From the NCBI RefSeq assembly GCF_009856625.1, contig NZ_CP047241.1:2294001-2358000 (forward strand): a stretch of DNA of 64,000 nt, read 5' to 3'. The stretch's first letter is position 1, and the number at the start of each line of letters is the position of its first letter. The translations under genes and the position numbers were made by a program. Positions 25,930-35,259 of this stretch are shown in pieces. The notes under the pieces are model-generated. The model was given only the letters and a program-made list of their open reading frames with translations. It was not told the origin of the DNA and ran no database searches. This stretch comes from Aquitalea denitrificans (GTDB taxonomy: Bacteria; Pseudomonadota; Gammaproteobacteria; Burkholderiales; Chromobacteriaceae).

Positions 25930-27231
25930 ATGATCCCGCACCACAACCAGGCTGGACAGGCAGCCCCACGCCCGCTCACCCGCCAGGATTACCGCACCCT
26001 GGCCCTGGCCGCCCTGGGCGGCGCACTCGAATTCTACGACTTCATCATCTTCGTATTTTTTGCCCTGGTCATTGGCCAGCAGTTCTTTCCGCCTGACATG
26101 CCGGACTGGCTGCGCCAGTTTCAAACCTTCGGCATCTTTGCTGCCGGTTACCTGGCCCGCCCACTGGGCGGCATTGTCATGGCCCACTTTGGCGACAAGC
26201 TGGGACGCAAGCGCATGTTCACCCTGTCCATCGTGCTGATGGCCGTCCCCACCCTGCTGATGGGCATGCTGCCCACCTATGCCAGCATCGGCATTGCTGC
26301 CCCGCTGGCGCTGCTGGCCTTGCGCATCCTGCAGGGTGCTGCCATTGGCGGCGAGGTGCCGGGTGCCTGGGTGTTCGTGGCAGAGCACGTACCTGCCCGC
26401 CACACCGGCTATGCCTGCGGCACACTCACCGCAGGACTGACCGCCGGCATCCTGCTGGGCTCACTGCTGGCCACGCTGATCAACAGCAGTTTCAGCCCAA
26501 TGCAGATTGCCAACTGGGCGTGGCGGCTTCCCTTCCTGATTGGTGGCATCTTTGGTCTGATCGCCATGTACTTGCGCCAGTGGCTGGAGGAAACCCCGGT
26601 CTTTGCCGAAATGCAGGCCAAGAAGGCACTGGCTGATGAACTACCGCTGAAGACCGTGCTGCAGCAACACCAGCATGCAGTCGTCGTTTCCATGCTGCTC
26701 ACCTGGCTGCTGTCCGCTGCCATTGTGGTGGTCATCCTGATGACACCGGCCTATCTGCAAAAGCAGTTCGGCATTGCCGCCGCTACCAGCCTTAAAGCAA
26801 ACAGCCTGGCCACACTGGCCCTGATCGTCGGCTGCATTCTGGCTGGCCGCATCATCGACCGCCTGGGCAGCGGCCTTACCTTCATTCTTGGCAGCCTGCT
26901 ACTGGGCGCAAGCAGTCATCATTTCTATACGACAATCGCCATCGACAGCAGTCAGCTGTATGCCCTCTACGCACTGGCAGGGCTTAGCGTGGGGATTGTC
27001 GGTGCCGTTCCCTACGTCATGGTGCGCGCCTTCCCGCCCGCCGTTCGCTTTACCGGCCTGTCCTTCTCCTACAATCTGTCCTATGCCATCTTCGGCGGCC
27101 TGACACCGATGGCGGTTACGCTGTGGATGAAAACCAATCCGCAGGCACCTGCACACTATGTACTGGCGCTGTGCGGTATGGGTGTGTTGCTGGGTTGCCA
27201 TCTGCTGTGGCAAGAGCAGCGCCGGCGCTGA
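25930..27231 (+). CDS. MFS transporter, metabolite:H+ symporter family
   Basis: This 433-residue carrier has twelve predicted helices. The MHS-subfamily hallmark ALEFYDFIIFVFFALVIG is at helix 1, and the MFS loop 2-3 motif reads FGDKLGRKRMF. Relatives (ProP, ShiA, citrate and alpha-ketoglutarate symporters) import organic acids or betaines with protons. The substrate cannot be read from sequence. It stands alone, with a terminator immediately downstream. Confidence 0.9.
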   Translation: MIPHHNQAGQAAPRPLTRQDYRTLALAALGGALEFYDFIIFVFFALVIGQQFFPPDMPDWLRQFQTFGIFAAGYLARPLGGIVMAHFGDKLGRKRMFTLSIVLMAVPTLLMGMLPTYASIGIAAPLALLALRILQGAAIGGEVPGAWVFVAEHVPARHTGYACGTLTAGLTAGILLGSLLATLINSSFSPMQIANWAWRLPFLIGGIFGLIAMYLRQWLEETPVFAEMQAKKALADELPLKTVLQQHQHAVVVSMLLTWLLSAAIVVVILMTPAYLQKQFGIAAATSLKANSLATLALIVGCILAGRIIDRLGSGLTFILGSLLLGASSHHFYTTIAIDSSQLYALYALAGLSVGIVGAVPYVMVRAFPPAVRFTGLSFSYNLSYAIFGGLTPMAVTLWMKTNPQAPAHYVLALCGMGVLLGCHLLWQEQRRR

Positions 27232-27251
27232 CACCCACCGCCTCCCATCCC

Positions 27252-27275
27252 ACGGCCCTGCAAGGGCCGTTTTTC
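27252..27275 (+). terminator. terminator after the MHS transporter
   Basis: ACGGCCCT and AGGGCCGT arms around a GCA loop, followed by a run of five T residues. Confidence 0.85.
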
Positions 27276-27467
27276 ATGGTAGCCACCCCGGCTGGCTGCC
27301 CGCTTCGCAGAGGAAAATCGGCCCCAGCGCGGAACCCTTCTGCTAAATCAGCAGTCTCTGATTAACCGGACCCTGCTTTACTGCACCCACACGGCTTCAT
27401 CGTCCAGCGCCACTCCCGGCCTTGCCCCTGCCCACCCAGGCCCGACTCACAGACCACGGAGACGCCC

Positions 27468-28664
27468 ATGCCTCATTTTCCATGGCAGCACCTTGTACTG
27501 AACCCGCTTGCCGCCTTTGGCATCCTGCTAACCTTGGGTGTTATTGGCGGCCAGATTGCCAACCGCATTGCCCGGCTGCCGGCCATGACCGGCTATGTAC
27601 TGATCGGGCTGATCATCGGGCCGGCCAGCCTGCATGTGCTGAATGAAGACTTGCTGCGCGCCGCCGATCTCTTCGTCAACCTGGCCTTGGGTCTGGCCCT
27701 GTTTGAAAGTGGCCGTCGGGTGGACCTGCGCTGGCTGCGCGCGGAGCGCACCCTGCTGCTAAGCACCCTGGCTTACTGCCTGCTGGTATTTGCCGCGCTG
27801 TGCACCTTGCTATCCAATGCCGGGCTCGACTGGCAAAGCAGCACCGCGATGGCTGCCATCGGCATGGCCACCTCGCCCATCGTCATTCTGGAAATGCTGC
27901 GCGAAGGCCGGGCCGAGGGCCAGGTCAGCGACCGACTGGCCACTGCCACAGCGCTATCCAGCCTGCTGTCGCTACTGGCCTTTGCCATTGCGCTGGGCTC
28001 GGCCCATCTGCTCAACAATCATCCGCCGGAGGACAGCCTGCTCACCCCGGCCTGGCTAATTCTGGGTTCCAGCTTGCTTGGACTGCTGGCCGGACTGCTG
28101 GCGATTGCCCTCAACCATTGGCTGGGCCATCAGCGTCAGCAGCAGACCGTGCTGCTATTCGGCTTGATCGCCCTGCTGGTCGGGCTGGCCGGCATGCTGA
28201 ACACCCTGCCCGCACTGGCCTTGCTGGTTTTCGGCCTTGCCACCCGCAATCTGCGGGGTGGCGAAAGCGTGAGCGAACCAGGCTTGCTGGCGGGCAGCCA
28301 CTTTTTCTTTGTCGCCTTTTTCGTGGCAGCCGGTGCCTGGCTGCAACCGCAGGCACTGGCAAGCCACTGGCCACTGACACTGGGCTATCTGCTGTTGCGC
28401 AGCGCCATTGCCATGCTGTTCTGGTTTCTGCTGGCACCGGCCAACTGCCTCACCCGTCGTCGTGGCCTGTGGCTGGGACTGGCGCTCAATCCCTTATCAG
28501 GCGGCAGCGCCATGCTGCTCAGCATGAGCGCTCTGGCGCTGGGTACGCAGGCTGGCAGTGCTGCCGCCAGCATGATGGCAGTTCTGTTAATCAGCGAGCT
28601 GGCCGGGCCCTGGCTGTGCCGCCTAGCCCTGCAACAGACCGGCGACATCTGCAAGGAGCAATGA
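27468..28664 (+). CDS. CPA2-family cation:proton antiporter (KefB-like membrane part)
   Basis: The 398-residue protein is built of about twelve hydrophobic helices, with the conserved GYVLIGLIIGPASL helix and an FVNLALGLALFESGR helix seen in Kef/GerN-type exchangers. It ends soon after the last helix, so it has no cytoplasmic TrkA-N (RCK) nucleotide or glutathione-binding domain, unlike KefB/KefC (about 600 residues). A 1-bp gap joins it to the carboxylate-amine ligase gene. Predicted role: Na+ or K+ export in exchange for protons at the inner membrane. Confidence 0.88.
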   Translation: MPHFPWQHLVLNPLAAFGILLTLGVIGGQIANRIARLPAMTGYVLIGLIIGPASLHVLNEDLLRAADLFVNLALGLALFESGRRVDLRWLRAERTLLLSTLAYCLLVFAALCTLLSNAGLDWQSSTAMAAIGMATSPIVILEMLREGRAEGQVSDRLATATALSSLLSLLAFAIALGSAHLLNNHPPEDSLLTPAWLILGSSLLGLLAGLLAIALNHWLGHQRQQQTVLLFGLIALLVGLAGMLNTLPALALLVFGLATRNLRGGESVSEPGLLAGSHFFFVAFFVAAGAWLQPQALASHWPLTLGYLLLRSAIAMLFWFLLAPANCLTRRRGLWLGLALNPLSGGSAMLLSMSALALGTQAGSAAASMMAVLLISELAGPWLCRLALQQTGDICKEQ

Positions 28665-28665
28665 C

Positions 28666-29787
28666 ATGCTGGAATTCAATAACAGTACCCCGCTGACCCT
28701 GGGCGTGGAACTGGAGCTGATGATTGTCAACCGCCGCGACTACAACCTGACCCGCGGCTCGGACGACTTGCTACTGCTGGTAGACCGCCAAACCCACGGC
28801 TACGACATCAAGCCGGAAATTACCCAGGGCATGATTGAAATCGGCACCGCCATCCACCAGGGCAGCGCCAGCATGCTGCAGGAGCTGCAGGCCATCCGCC
28901 AGTTGCTGGTAAACAGCGCAGAGAAGCTGAACCTCGGTCTGGCAGGTGGCGGCTCCCACCCCTTCCAGCATTGGAGCGAGCAACAGATCTACCCCAAAGC
29001 TCGCTATCAACTGGTTTCCGAGCTGTACGGCTACCTGGCCAAGCAGTTCACCGTCTACGGCCAGCACATTCACATCGGCTGCCCGGACGGCGACAGCGCC
29101 ATCCGCCTGAGTCATTATCTGGCGCGTTACATTCCCCACTTCATTGCCCTGTCCGCGTCATCCCCCTTCTATCAGGGCATGGACACGCTATTCCAGACTT
29201 CCCGCCTGACCAGCGTCAATGCCTTCCCGCTGTCCGGCTGCATGCCCGGGGTGGAAAACTGGGACCAGTTCAACGATTACTTTCAGGACATGGCACGACT
29301 GGGCATCGTCGCCAGCATGAAGGATTTTTACTGGGACATCCGCCCCAAACCTGAATACGGCACGGTAGAAGTCCGCATCTGCGACACCCCGCTGGACATC
29401 GTCACGCCCACCCTGCTGGCCGCCTACGCCCAGATGCTGGCCCGCCGCTGCCTTGAAGATGAATGGCAGGACATCCGTCCGGAGCGCTACCTGACCTACA
29501 GCTACAACCGCTTCCAGGCCTGCCGCTTCGGCTTTGATGGCGTACTGGTGGATGGTAGCGCCGCTCAGCAGACCAGCGTGCAGGACGATCTGCTGGCAAC
29601 CCTGGGCAGCCTACAGGCACACGCCACTGCACTGGGTTGCGAGGCAGAACTGGCCGCACTGCGCGAGCGTACACTCAAGCGACAGTCGGACAGTCAGTGG
29701 CTGCGCGATGTGTATCGCGACAGCAGCTCTCTGTCCGAAGTGGTACGCCGCCAAAGCGCCTGCTGGATGCATGACCAGCGCGACTGA
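28666..29787 (+). CDS. ybdK: carboxylate-amine ligase, GCS2 (YbdK) family
   Basis: The 373-residue enzyme of the glutamate-cysteine ligase type 2 superfamily condenses a gamma-carboxylate with an amine using ATP. Visible elements are the N-terminal LGVELELMIVN, EITQGMIEIGTA, AGGGSHPF, and the metal- or nucleotide-binding GQHIHIGCPDG and GTVEVRICDTPLDI. E. coli YbdK has weak gamma-glutamylcysteine ligase activity; the physiological product here is unknown. The coupling to an antiporter whose relatives are glutathione-gated makes a regulatory partnership worth testing. Confidence 0.9.
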   Translation: MLEFNNSTPLTLGVELELMIVNRRDYNLTRGSDDLLLLVDRQTHGYDIKPEITQGMIEIGTAIHQGSASMLQELQAIRQLLVNSAEKLNLGLAGGGSHPFQHWSEQQIYPKARYQLVSELYGYLAKQFTVYGQHIHIGCPDGDSAIRLSHYLARYIPHFIALSASSPFYQGMDTLFQTSRLTSVNAFPLSGCMPGVENWDQFNDYFQDMARLGIVASMKDFYWDIRPKPEYGTVEVRICDTPLDIVTPTLLAAYAQMLARRCLEDEWQDIRPERYLTYSYNRFQACRFGFDGVLVDGSAAQQTSVQDDLLATLGSLQAHATALGCEAELAALRERTLKRQSDSQWLRDVYRDSSSLSEVVRRQSACWMHDQRD

Positions 29788-29932
29788 AGCCTGGAACCGG
29801 GCTTGATCTGCATCAGCCAGCCCGGCCTGCCCGCTTGTTTGCCGCAAATTTTTACCCCGACCCCAGGTCTGACAGCAGACAATGTTACGGCGCTGCGGCT
29901 ACACTGGCGGCTTAGCTCTCCAAAGCCCGATC

Positions 29933-30721
29933 ATGCCGCTCGAACTGCCAGAACACTTCAACCCCGATCTTCCGACCCGCTGGTGTATTTTCGACGGGCC
30001 GCGCCTGCTACTGCAAAACCAGGCCCTGCCGACGGATGCCGCCCGCCACTGGCCGCTGGCCAATCGCCTGTTCATCGACCAGCAGCAAGGCTACAACCTG
30101 TACGCAGCAGATCTGATCGGCCCGGCACCGGCAGATGGCGAATGGCTGCCCTTGCGCGCAGCCCTGATGGCACTACCACCAGAGCAAACCGCAGGTATCG
30201 CCCGTGCTGCCCAGCTACGTCAGTTTCAGCACACGCACCGTTTTTGCGGCCATTGCGCCAGCCCCTTGCAACAGCACGGCCACGACCAGGGCAAAAGCTG
30301 CCCTGCTTGTGGTCAGCTATACTACCCGCGCCTATCACCAGCCATGATGGTGGCAGTCTACCGCGGTAAGGAATTACTGCTGGCACGCAGTCCCCACTTT
30401 CTGCCGGGCGTGTACAGTGCACTGGCCGGTTTTGTCGAGCCGGGGGAAACCGTGGAACAATGCGTGCATCGCGAAACCCTGGAAGAAGTAGGTGTGCGCG
30501 TGAGAAATCTGCGCTATGTCTGCTCGCAATCCTGGCCCTTCCCGCACTCGCTGATGCTGGCCTTTACCGCCGAGTACGATGGCGGGGACATCCGCCCTCA
30601 GCCAGGCGAGATCGAAGATGCCGGCTGGTATCACATCGACACCTTGCCCGCCATACCGGCCCAGCTGTCCGTTGCCTATCAGCTGATACGTCACACCAGC
30701 GACTGGTTGCGCCAGCAGTAG
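29933..30721 (+). CDS. nudC: NAD(H)/NAD-RNA pyrophosphatase NudC
   Basis: NudC hydrolyses NADH and NAD caps on RNA to NMN and AMP. At 262 residues it has a zinc ribbon (CGHC...CPAC), the Nudix box GFVEPGETVEQCVHRETLEEVGV-type pattern (G-x5-E-x7-REtlEEvG) and the downstream SQSWPFPHSLMLAF sequence typical of NADH-preferring enzymes. ATG 29933 gives the family length; the longer open frame upstream crosses a 145-bp intergenic gap. Confidence 0.95.
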   Translation: MPLELPEHFNPDLPTRWCIFDGPRLLLQNQALPTDAARHWPLANRLFIDQQQGYNLYAADLIGPAPADGEWLPLRAALMALPPEQTAGIARAAQLRQFQHTHRFCGHCASPLQQHGHDQGKSCPACGQLYYPRLSPAMMVAVYRGKELLLARSPHFLPGVYSALAGFVEPGETVEQCVHRETLEEVGVRVRNLRYVCSQSWPFPHSLMLAFTAEYDGGDIRPQPGEIEDAGWYHIDTLPAIPAQLSVAYQLIRHTSDWLRQQ

Positions 30722-30736
30722 CACTGCTGCTGAATG

Positions 30737-30763
30737 TAAAAAGGGAGCCACTGGCTCCCTTTT
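30737..30763. terminator. bidirectional terminator between nudC and pncC
   Basis: AAAAGGGAGCCA and its complement TGGCTCCCTTTT form a long stem between two convergent genes, with A and T tracts on opposite sides. Confidence 0.85.
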
Positions 30764-30781
30764 GCATTTTGCCCGCAGCTC

Positions 30782-31285
30782 TCAAGCGCGCAAGGGCTGG
30801 GCATCCATTGCATCCAGCACAGCGGTCAGTGCCACCTGCACGGTTTGCAAGCGCACCGCTGCGCGGTCACCCGAAAAGCAACGGACAAACACCCTGCCCG
30901 CACCACCAGGTCCGGCAATGGCCAGCCATACCGTACCCACCGGCTTGGCTGCAGAACCACCACCCGGCCCGGCAATACCGGACACTGCCACAGCCCAATC
31001 TGCTGCGGCACGTTCACGCGCACCCGCCACCATTTCCCGCACCACCGCTTCGCTGACTGCGCCATGGGCCTCCAGCGTAACAGCACTTACACCCAGCAGA
31101 TCCTGCTTGGCCTGATTGCTGTAGCTGACCATGCCATAGCCAAACCAGGCCGAGCTACCCGCAATATCGGTCAGAGCTGCAGCAATCATGCCGCCAGTGC
31201 AGGACTCTGCCGTAGCAATGGTCTCGCCCCGCTGCAACAGCTGCTCTCCCAGCCGGGACGCCAGCACAGTCAATTGTTCATTCAT
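30782..31285 (-). CDS. pncC: nicotinamide-nucleotide amidase PncC (CinA C-terminal type)
   Basis: PncC deamidates NMN to nicotinate mononucleotide in pyridine nucleotide recycling. The 167-residue protein carries ATAESCTGGMIAAALTDIAG and GIAGPGGGSAAKPVGTVW, the two conserved blocks. It overlaps the pgi stop by 8 bp. It faces nudC, whose product NMN is its substrate. Confidence 0.95.
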   Translation of the reverse strand: MNEQLTVLASRLGEQLLQRGETIATAESCTGGMIAAALTDIAGSSAWFGYGMVSYSNQAKQDLLGVSAVTLEAHGAVSEAVVREMVAGARERAAADWAVAVSGIAGPGGGSAAKPVGTVWLAIAGPGGAGRVFVRCFSGDRAAVRLQTVQVALTAVLDAMDAQPLRA

Positions 31286-32930
31286 GTGTTTTCCTGAAAT
31301 GGCGGATCAAGCCCAACGTGGAACTATCATGTGCAGCCGAGGCATCGGCTGCCGCATCCAACTCCGGCAGGATGCGCCGCGCCAGTTGCTTGCCGTACTC
31401 GACACCCCATTGATCAAAGGAATTGATGCCCCAGATCACCCCCTGCACGAATACCTTGTGCTCGTACAACGCCATCAGCATGCCCAGGGTATAGGGTGTC
31501 ACCTTGTCCAGCGCAATGGTATTGGAAGGTTGATTGCCAGGAAACAGTTTTTGCGGCAACAGCATGTCCAGCTCTTCGCCGGATAGCATCGGCAGTTCGG
31601 CCATGACTTCGGCTTCGCTCTTACCGCGCATCAGCGCCTCGGCCTGGGCAAAGCAGTTGGCCACCAGCACGCGGTGTTGTTGTTCCAGTCCGTAATGGCC
31701 GTTCATCGGCACGATAAAGTCACAAGGCACCAGCCGGGTCCCCTGATGCAGCAGCTGGAAAAAGGCATGCTGGCTGTTGGCACCTTCTTCACCCCAGATT
31801 ACCGGGCCGGTGTCGAAATCCAGCGGCTCGCCAAAGCGCCCCACCCGCTTGCCATTGGACTCCATGTCCAGCTGCTGGATATGCGCCGGCAAGCGGCGCA
31901 GGCCGTGATCGTAAGGCATGATGGCGTGGGTATGCGCCTGATAGAAGGTGTTGTACCAGACACCGATCAGCGCCAGCAGCACCGGCATGTTCTGCTGCAA
32001 CGGCGCACTGAAGAAGTGCTCATCCATGGCATGCCCGCCATCCAGAAACTGGCGGAAATTGTCATACCCTACCGCCAGCATCACCGGCAGGCCGATAGCC
32101 GACCACACCGAGTAACGCCCACCCACCCAATCCCAGAAGCCGAACATGTGCTCGGTATCAATACCGAAGGCCGCAACAGCCGGCGCATTGGTCGACACCG
32201 CAACAAAATGGCGCGCGACATCAGCCTGACTGCCAGCTTGCAGAAACCAGGCCTTGGCCGCTGCAGCATTGAGCAGGGTTTCCGGAGTGGTAAACGATTT
32301 GGATGCAATCACGAACAGCGTAGCGGCAGGATCAAGCCTCTCCAGCGTGCGGGCGATATGCTGGCCATCAACATTGGAAACAAAATGTACGGCCAGATCC
32401 GGGTGGGCATAGGCCGACATGGCTTCCTGCACCACCAGCGGCCCCAGGTCGGAACCGCCTATCCCCAGATTCACTACATTGCGGATGGGCTTGCCGGTAT
32501 AGCCCAGCCATTGTCCGCTGCGTACCTTGTCGGTAAATGCTTGCATGCGCCGCAACACATCATGTACTGCCGGCACCACGTCTTCGCCATCCAGCGGCAA
32601 TGTCGCCGTTGCAGGCAAGCGCAATGCCGTATGCAGCACCGCCCGTTTCTCACTGACATTAATGCGCTCGCCGCTACGCATGCGCTGCATCCAGACGGGC
32701 AGATCCGCCTCATGCGCCAGGTCGATCAGCAGCTCCAACGTGCGCTCGGTGATGCGGTTTTTCGAATAATCCAGCAGCAGGCCACCCAGCTGCAGGGAAA
32801 AGCGCTCGAAGCGCTGTGGATCAGCCTGAAACAGTTCGCGCATCTGCATGAAGCGGGTGGCGCGCTGATGCTGGTGGAGTCGGGCCCATACCGGGCTGTG
32901 GTTGATACCGGCTTTGCTGTCGTCAAACAT
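31278..32930 (-). CDS. pgi: glucose-6-phosphate isomerase
   Basis: Pgi interconverts glucose 6-phosphate and fructose 6-phosphate. The 550-residue length is normal. Signatures include NLGIGGSDLGPLVVQEA, FVIASKSFTTPETL, GGRYSVWSAIGLPVML and the C-terminal GINSFDQWGVEYGKQLA. It is transcribed with pncC. The ribosome binding site before ATG 32930 is weak. Confidence 0.97.
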   Translation of the reverse strand: MFDDSKAGINHSPVWARLHQHQRATRFMQMRELFQADPQRFERFSLQLGGLLLDYSKNRITERTLELLIDLAHEADLPVWMQRMRSGERINVSEKRAVLHTALRLPATATLPLDGEDVVPAVHDVLRRMQAFTDKVRSGQWLGYTGKPIRNVVNLGIGGSDLGPLVVQEAMSAYAHPDLAVHFVSNVDGQHIARTLERLDPAATLFVIASKSFTTPETLLNAAAAKAWFLQAGSQADVARHFVAVSTNAPAVAAFGIDTEHMFGFWDWVGGRYSVWSAIGLPVMLAVGYDNFRQFLDGGHAMDEHFFSAPLQQNMPVLLALIGVWYNTFYQAHTHAIMPYDHGLRRLPAHIQQLDMESNGKRVGRFGEPLDFDTGPVIWGEEGANSQHAFFQLLHQGTRLVPCDFIVPMNGHYGLEQQHRVLVANCFAQAEALMRGKSEAEVMAELPMLSGEELDMLLPQKLFPGNQPSNTIALDKVTPYTLGMLMALYEHKVFVQGVIWGINSFDQWGVEYGKQLARRILPELDAAADASAAHDSSTLGLIRHFRKTHE

Positions 32931-33008
32931 GATAATGAAATGGCTGCAATCAAAAATGGGGATTCAATCCGGCAAGTCTGCACACGCCAGCACGGGCGCA
33001 TGCACCAA

Positions 33009-33032
33009 GAAAAAGGGGACTCGCGTCCCCTT
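33009..33032 (-). terminator. terminator after orn
   Basis: An AAGGGGAC stem pairs with GTCCCCTT around a short CGCGA loop and is followed by a T-run on the minus strand. It separates orn from pgi. Confidence 0.8.
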
Positions 33033-33070
33033 GCAACCTGCATACTACCATCTGTAGCAACAGCGCTACA

Positions 33071-33616
33071 TCACAACTTGATGAAGTGCTCGCGGTAATA
33101 TTTCAATTCTTCGATGGACTCTTCAATATCCGCCAGCGCCTCGTGCTTGCCACGCTTCACCACACCGCGCGCCACCTCTGGCTTCCAGCGTTTGCACAGC
33201 TCCTTCAAGGTGGAGACGTCCAAGTTACGGTAGTGGAAGTACTCTTCCAGCGCCGGCATCCAGCGCACCATAAAGCGACGGTCCTGATGAATGGTGTTGC
33301 CACACATCGGCGTGGTACGCGCCGGCACATGCTCGGCCATGAAGGCCAGCAGGCTGGCTTCGGCTTCCGCCTCGCTCAGGGTCGAAGCTTTCACCTTGTC
33401 AATCAGGCCGCTCTTGCCGTGGGTGTTCTTGTTCCAGTCGTCCATGGCATCCAGCACGCTGTCCGGCTGGTGGATTACCAGCACCGGCGACTGCGCCAGG
33501 ATATTGAGCTGACTGTCGGTCACAATCATCGCCACTTCGATGATGCGGTCGGTTTCAGGGTTCAGCCCGGTCATTTCCATGTCGAGCCAGATGAGGTTGT
33601 TCTGATCTTGTGCCAT
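33071..33616 (-). CDS. orn: oligoribonuclease
   Basis: Orn is a DEDDh 3'-5' exonuclease that degrades 2-5 nt RNAs, including pGpG from cyclic di-GMP turnover. The 181-residue protein has D12 and E14 in IWLDMEMTGLNPETDRIIEVA-type Exo I, and HQDRRFMVRWMPALEEYFHYRN with Exo II and later residues. A start three codons upstream (33625) is also possible. It is divergent from the M48 protease gene, the common arrangement in beta- and gammaproteobacteria where rsgA is nearby. Confidence 0.96.
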   Translation of the reverse strand: MAQDQNNLIWLDMEMTGLNPETDRIIEVAMIVTDSQLNILAQSPVLVIHQPDSVLDAMDDWNKNTHGKSGLIDKVKASTLSEAEAEASLLAFMAEHVPARTTPMCGNTIHQDRRFMVRWMPALEEYFHYRNLDVSTLKELCKRWKPEVARGVVKRGKHEALADIEESIEELKYYREHFIKL

Positions 33617-33688
33617 ACTGTCCAATCTTTACGAATCCGCGTATTTTCCTTCATTGCTGCACTTGCGGCAAACCCACCTGCGTAAATC

Positions 33689-34936
33689 ATGACTGAGGCA
33701 TTCCGCATTCTGTTTCTGGCCGCACTGGCTACCACCCTTGTTCTCAAGCTGTGGCTGGGCTTGCGCCACATCCGCCACATTGCCGCACACCGCCGCCATG
33801 TACCTGTTGAATTTGCTGATGCCATCACCTTGCAGCAGCACCAGCACGCTGCCGACTACAGCATGGCCAAGACCCGTCTGGGCCTGTTGTCGTCCATCAT
33901 CGATACCAGCCTGATCCTGACCCTGACCATGGGTGGGGCCCTGGAATGGCTGGCAGGCTATATTGCGCAACTACATTCCGGTCCCATCGCCAGCGGCCTG
34001 CTGCTGGTCGTAGCCGTTACCATCATCAGCTCCGCCATCAGCCTGCCTATTTCGCTGTATAGCACTTTCCGCATCGAAGCACGCTACGGCTTCAACAAGA
34101 TGACGCTGGGCATGTTTGTTGTCGATCTACTCAAAGGCAGCGCGATTGGCGCTGCCATCGGCCTGCCATTGCTAGCACTGGTACTGTGGCTGATGGCGCA
34201 GGCCGGACCGCTGTGGTGGCTGTGGGTATGGCTGGTATGGTCGGTGTTCCAGTTGTTGATGGTGGCACTTTACCCAACGCTGATTGCACCGCTATTCAAC
34301 CGTTTCAGCCCGCTGGAGGACCTGGAACTCAAGCAGCGCATTGAGGCCTTGCTTGCCCGTACCGGCTTTACCAGCCAAGGCGTGTTCGTGATGGATGGCT
34401 CACGCCGCTCCAGCCACGGCAATGCCTATTTCACCGGCTTTGGCAGTGCCAAGCGCATCGTGTTTTTCGACACCCTGCTCAAACAACTGGGCGCGGAAGA
34501 AATTGAAGCCGTACTGGCTCACGAACTGGGCCATTTCAAGCGCAAACACATCGTCAAGCGCATCAGCTTTGCCTTTGCCCTGTCGCTGGGCTTTTTGTTT
34601 ATCCTGGGCCAACTGCTGCATGCCGACTGGTTTTATGCTGCACTCGGCGTCAATACGCCCAGCACCGCCATGGCCTTGATCCTATTCTTCATGGCGGTGC
34701 CAGCCTTTACCTTCCCGCTGACTCCGCTGTCCAGCCTGATGTCGCGCCGTCACGAATACGAGGCCGATGCCTTTGCCGCCGACCAGGCCGATGCAGAGCA
34801 TCTGGTTACCGCCCTGGTAAAACTCTATCGTGACAATGCATCCACGCTGACACCGGACCCATTGCACTCTGCCTTTTACGACTCCCACCCTCCGGCGAGC
34901 CTGCGCATCGCCCACCTGAAAGGAGCCAGCACATGA
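33689..34936 (+). CDS. M48 family (Ste24/HtpX-type) membrane metalloprotease
   Basis: The 415-residue protein has several membrane helices and the zinc motif H278-E279-L-G-H282 in VLAHELGHFKRKH. The third ligand lies in RRHEYEADAFAADQA. The full-length architecture resembles CAAX prenyl protease 1 (Ste24), found in many bacteria as a quality-control protease of the inner membrane. It overlaps phhB by 4 bp (ATGA) and is first in an operon with phhB and rsgA. Confidence 0.92.
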   Translation: MTEAFRILFLAALATTLVLKLWLGLRHIRHIAAHRRHVPVEFADAITLQQHQHAADYSMAKTRLGLLSSIIDTSLILTLTMGGALEWLAGYIAQLHSGPIASGLLLVVAVTIISSAISLPISLYSTFRIEARYGFNKMTLGMFVVDLLKGSAIGAAIGLPLLALVLWLMAQAGPLWWLWVWLVWSVFQLLMVALYPTLIAPLFNRFSPLEDLELKQRIEALLARTGFTSQGVFVMDGSRRSSHGNAYFTGFGSAKRIVFFDTLLKQLGAEEIEAVLAHELGHFKRKHIVKRISFAFALSLGFLFILGQLLHADWFYAALGVNTPSTAMALILFFMAVPAFTFPLTPLSSLMSRRHEYEADAFAADQADAEHLVTALVKLYRDNASTLTPDPLHSAFYDSHPPASLRIAHLKGAST

Positions 34937-35259
34937 ATCTGCTCGAACTGCACTGCGAAACCGCCCACGGCCTGAGTCCGCTGGACGCCAACACCACCAG
35001 CCAATTCCTGGCCAAACTGCCCGACTGGGACATCCAGGGTATCGAGCTGTGCAAGACCTTCCGTTTTGCCGACTACTACCAGACCATGGCCTTTGTGAAT
35101 GCACTGGCATGGATTGCCCATCAGGAAGACCACCATCCCGACCTGTCGGTGCATTACAACCGTGTCGTCGTTCACTTCAGTACCCATGATGCCGGTGGGC
35201 TTACCCTTAACGACTTCATTTGCGCGGCCAAAACCGAAGCACTGCAAGGACGCGCATGA
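34933..35259 (+). CDS. phhB: pterin-4-alpha-carbinolamine dehydratase
   Basis: This 108-residue enzyme dehydrates the pterin carbinolamine produced by aromatic amino acid hydroxylases. The conserved AWIAHQEDHHPDLSVHYNRV block with the active-site histidine pair is clear. Phenylalanine hydroxylase is not in the window. Start and stop overlap both neighbours by 4 bp, so it is translationally coupled in the middle of the M48-phhB-rsgA operon. Confidence 0.95.
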   Translation: MNLLELHCETAHGLSPLDANTTSQFLAKLPDWDIQGIELCKTFRFADYYQTMAFVNALAWIAHQEDHHPDLSVHYNRVVVHFSTHDAGGLTLNDFICAAKTEALQGRA

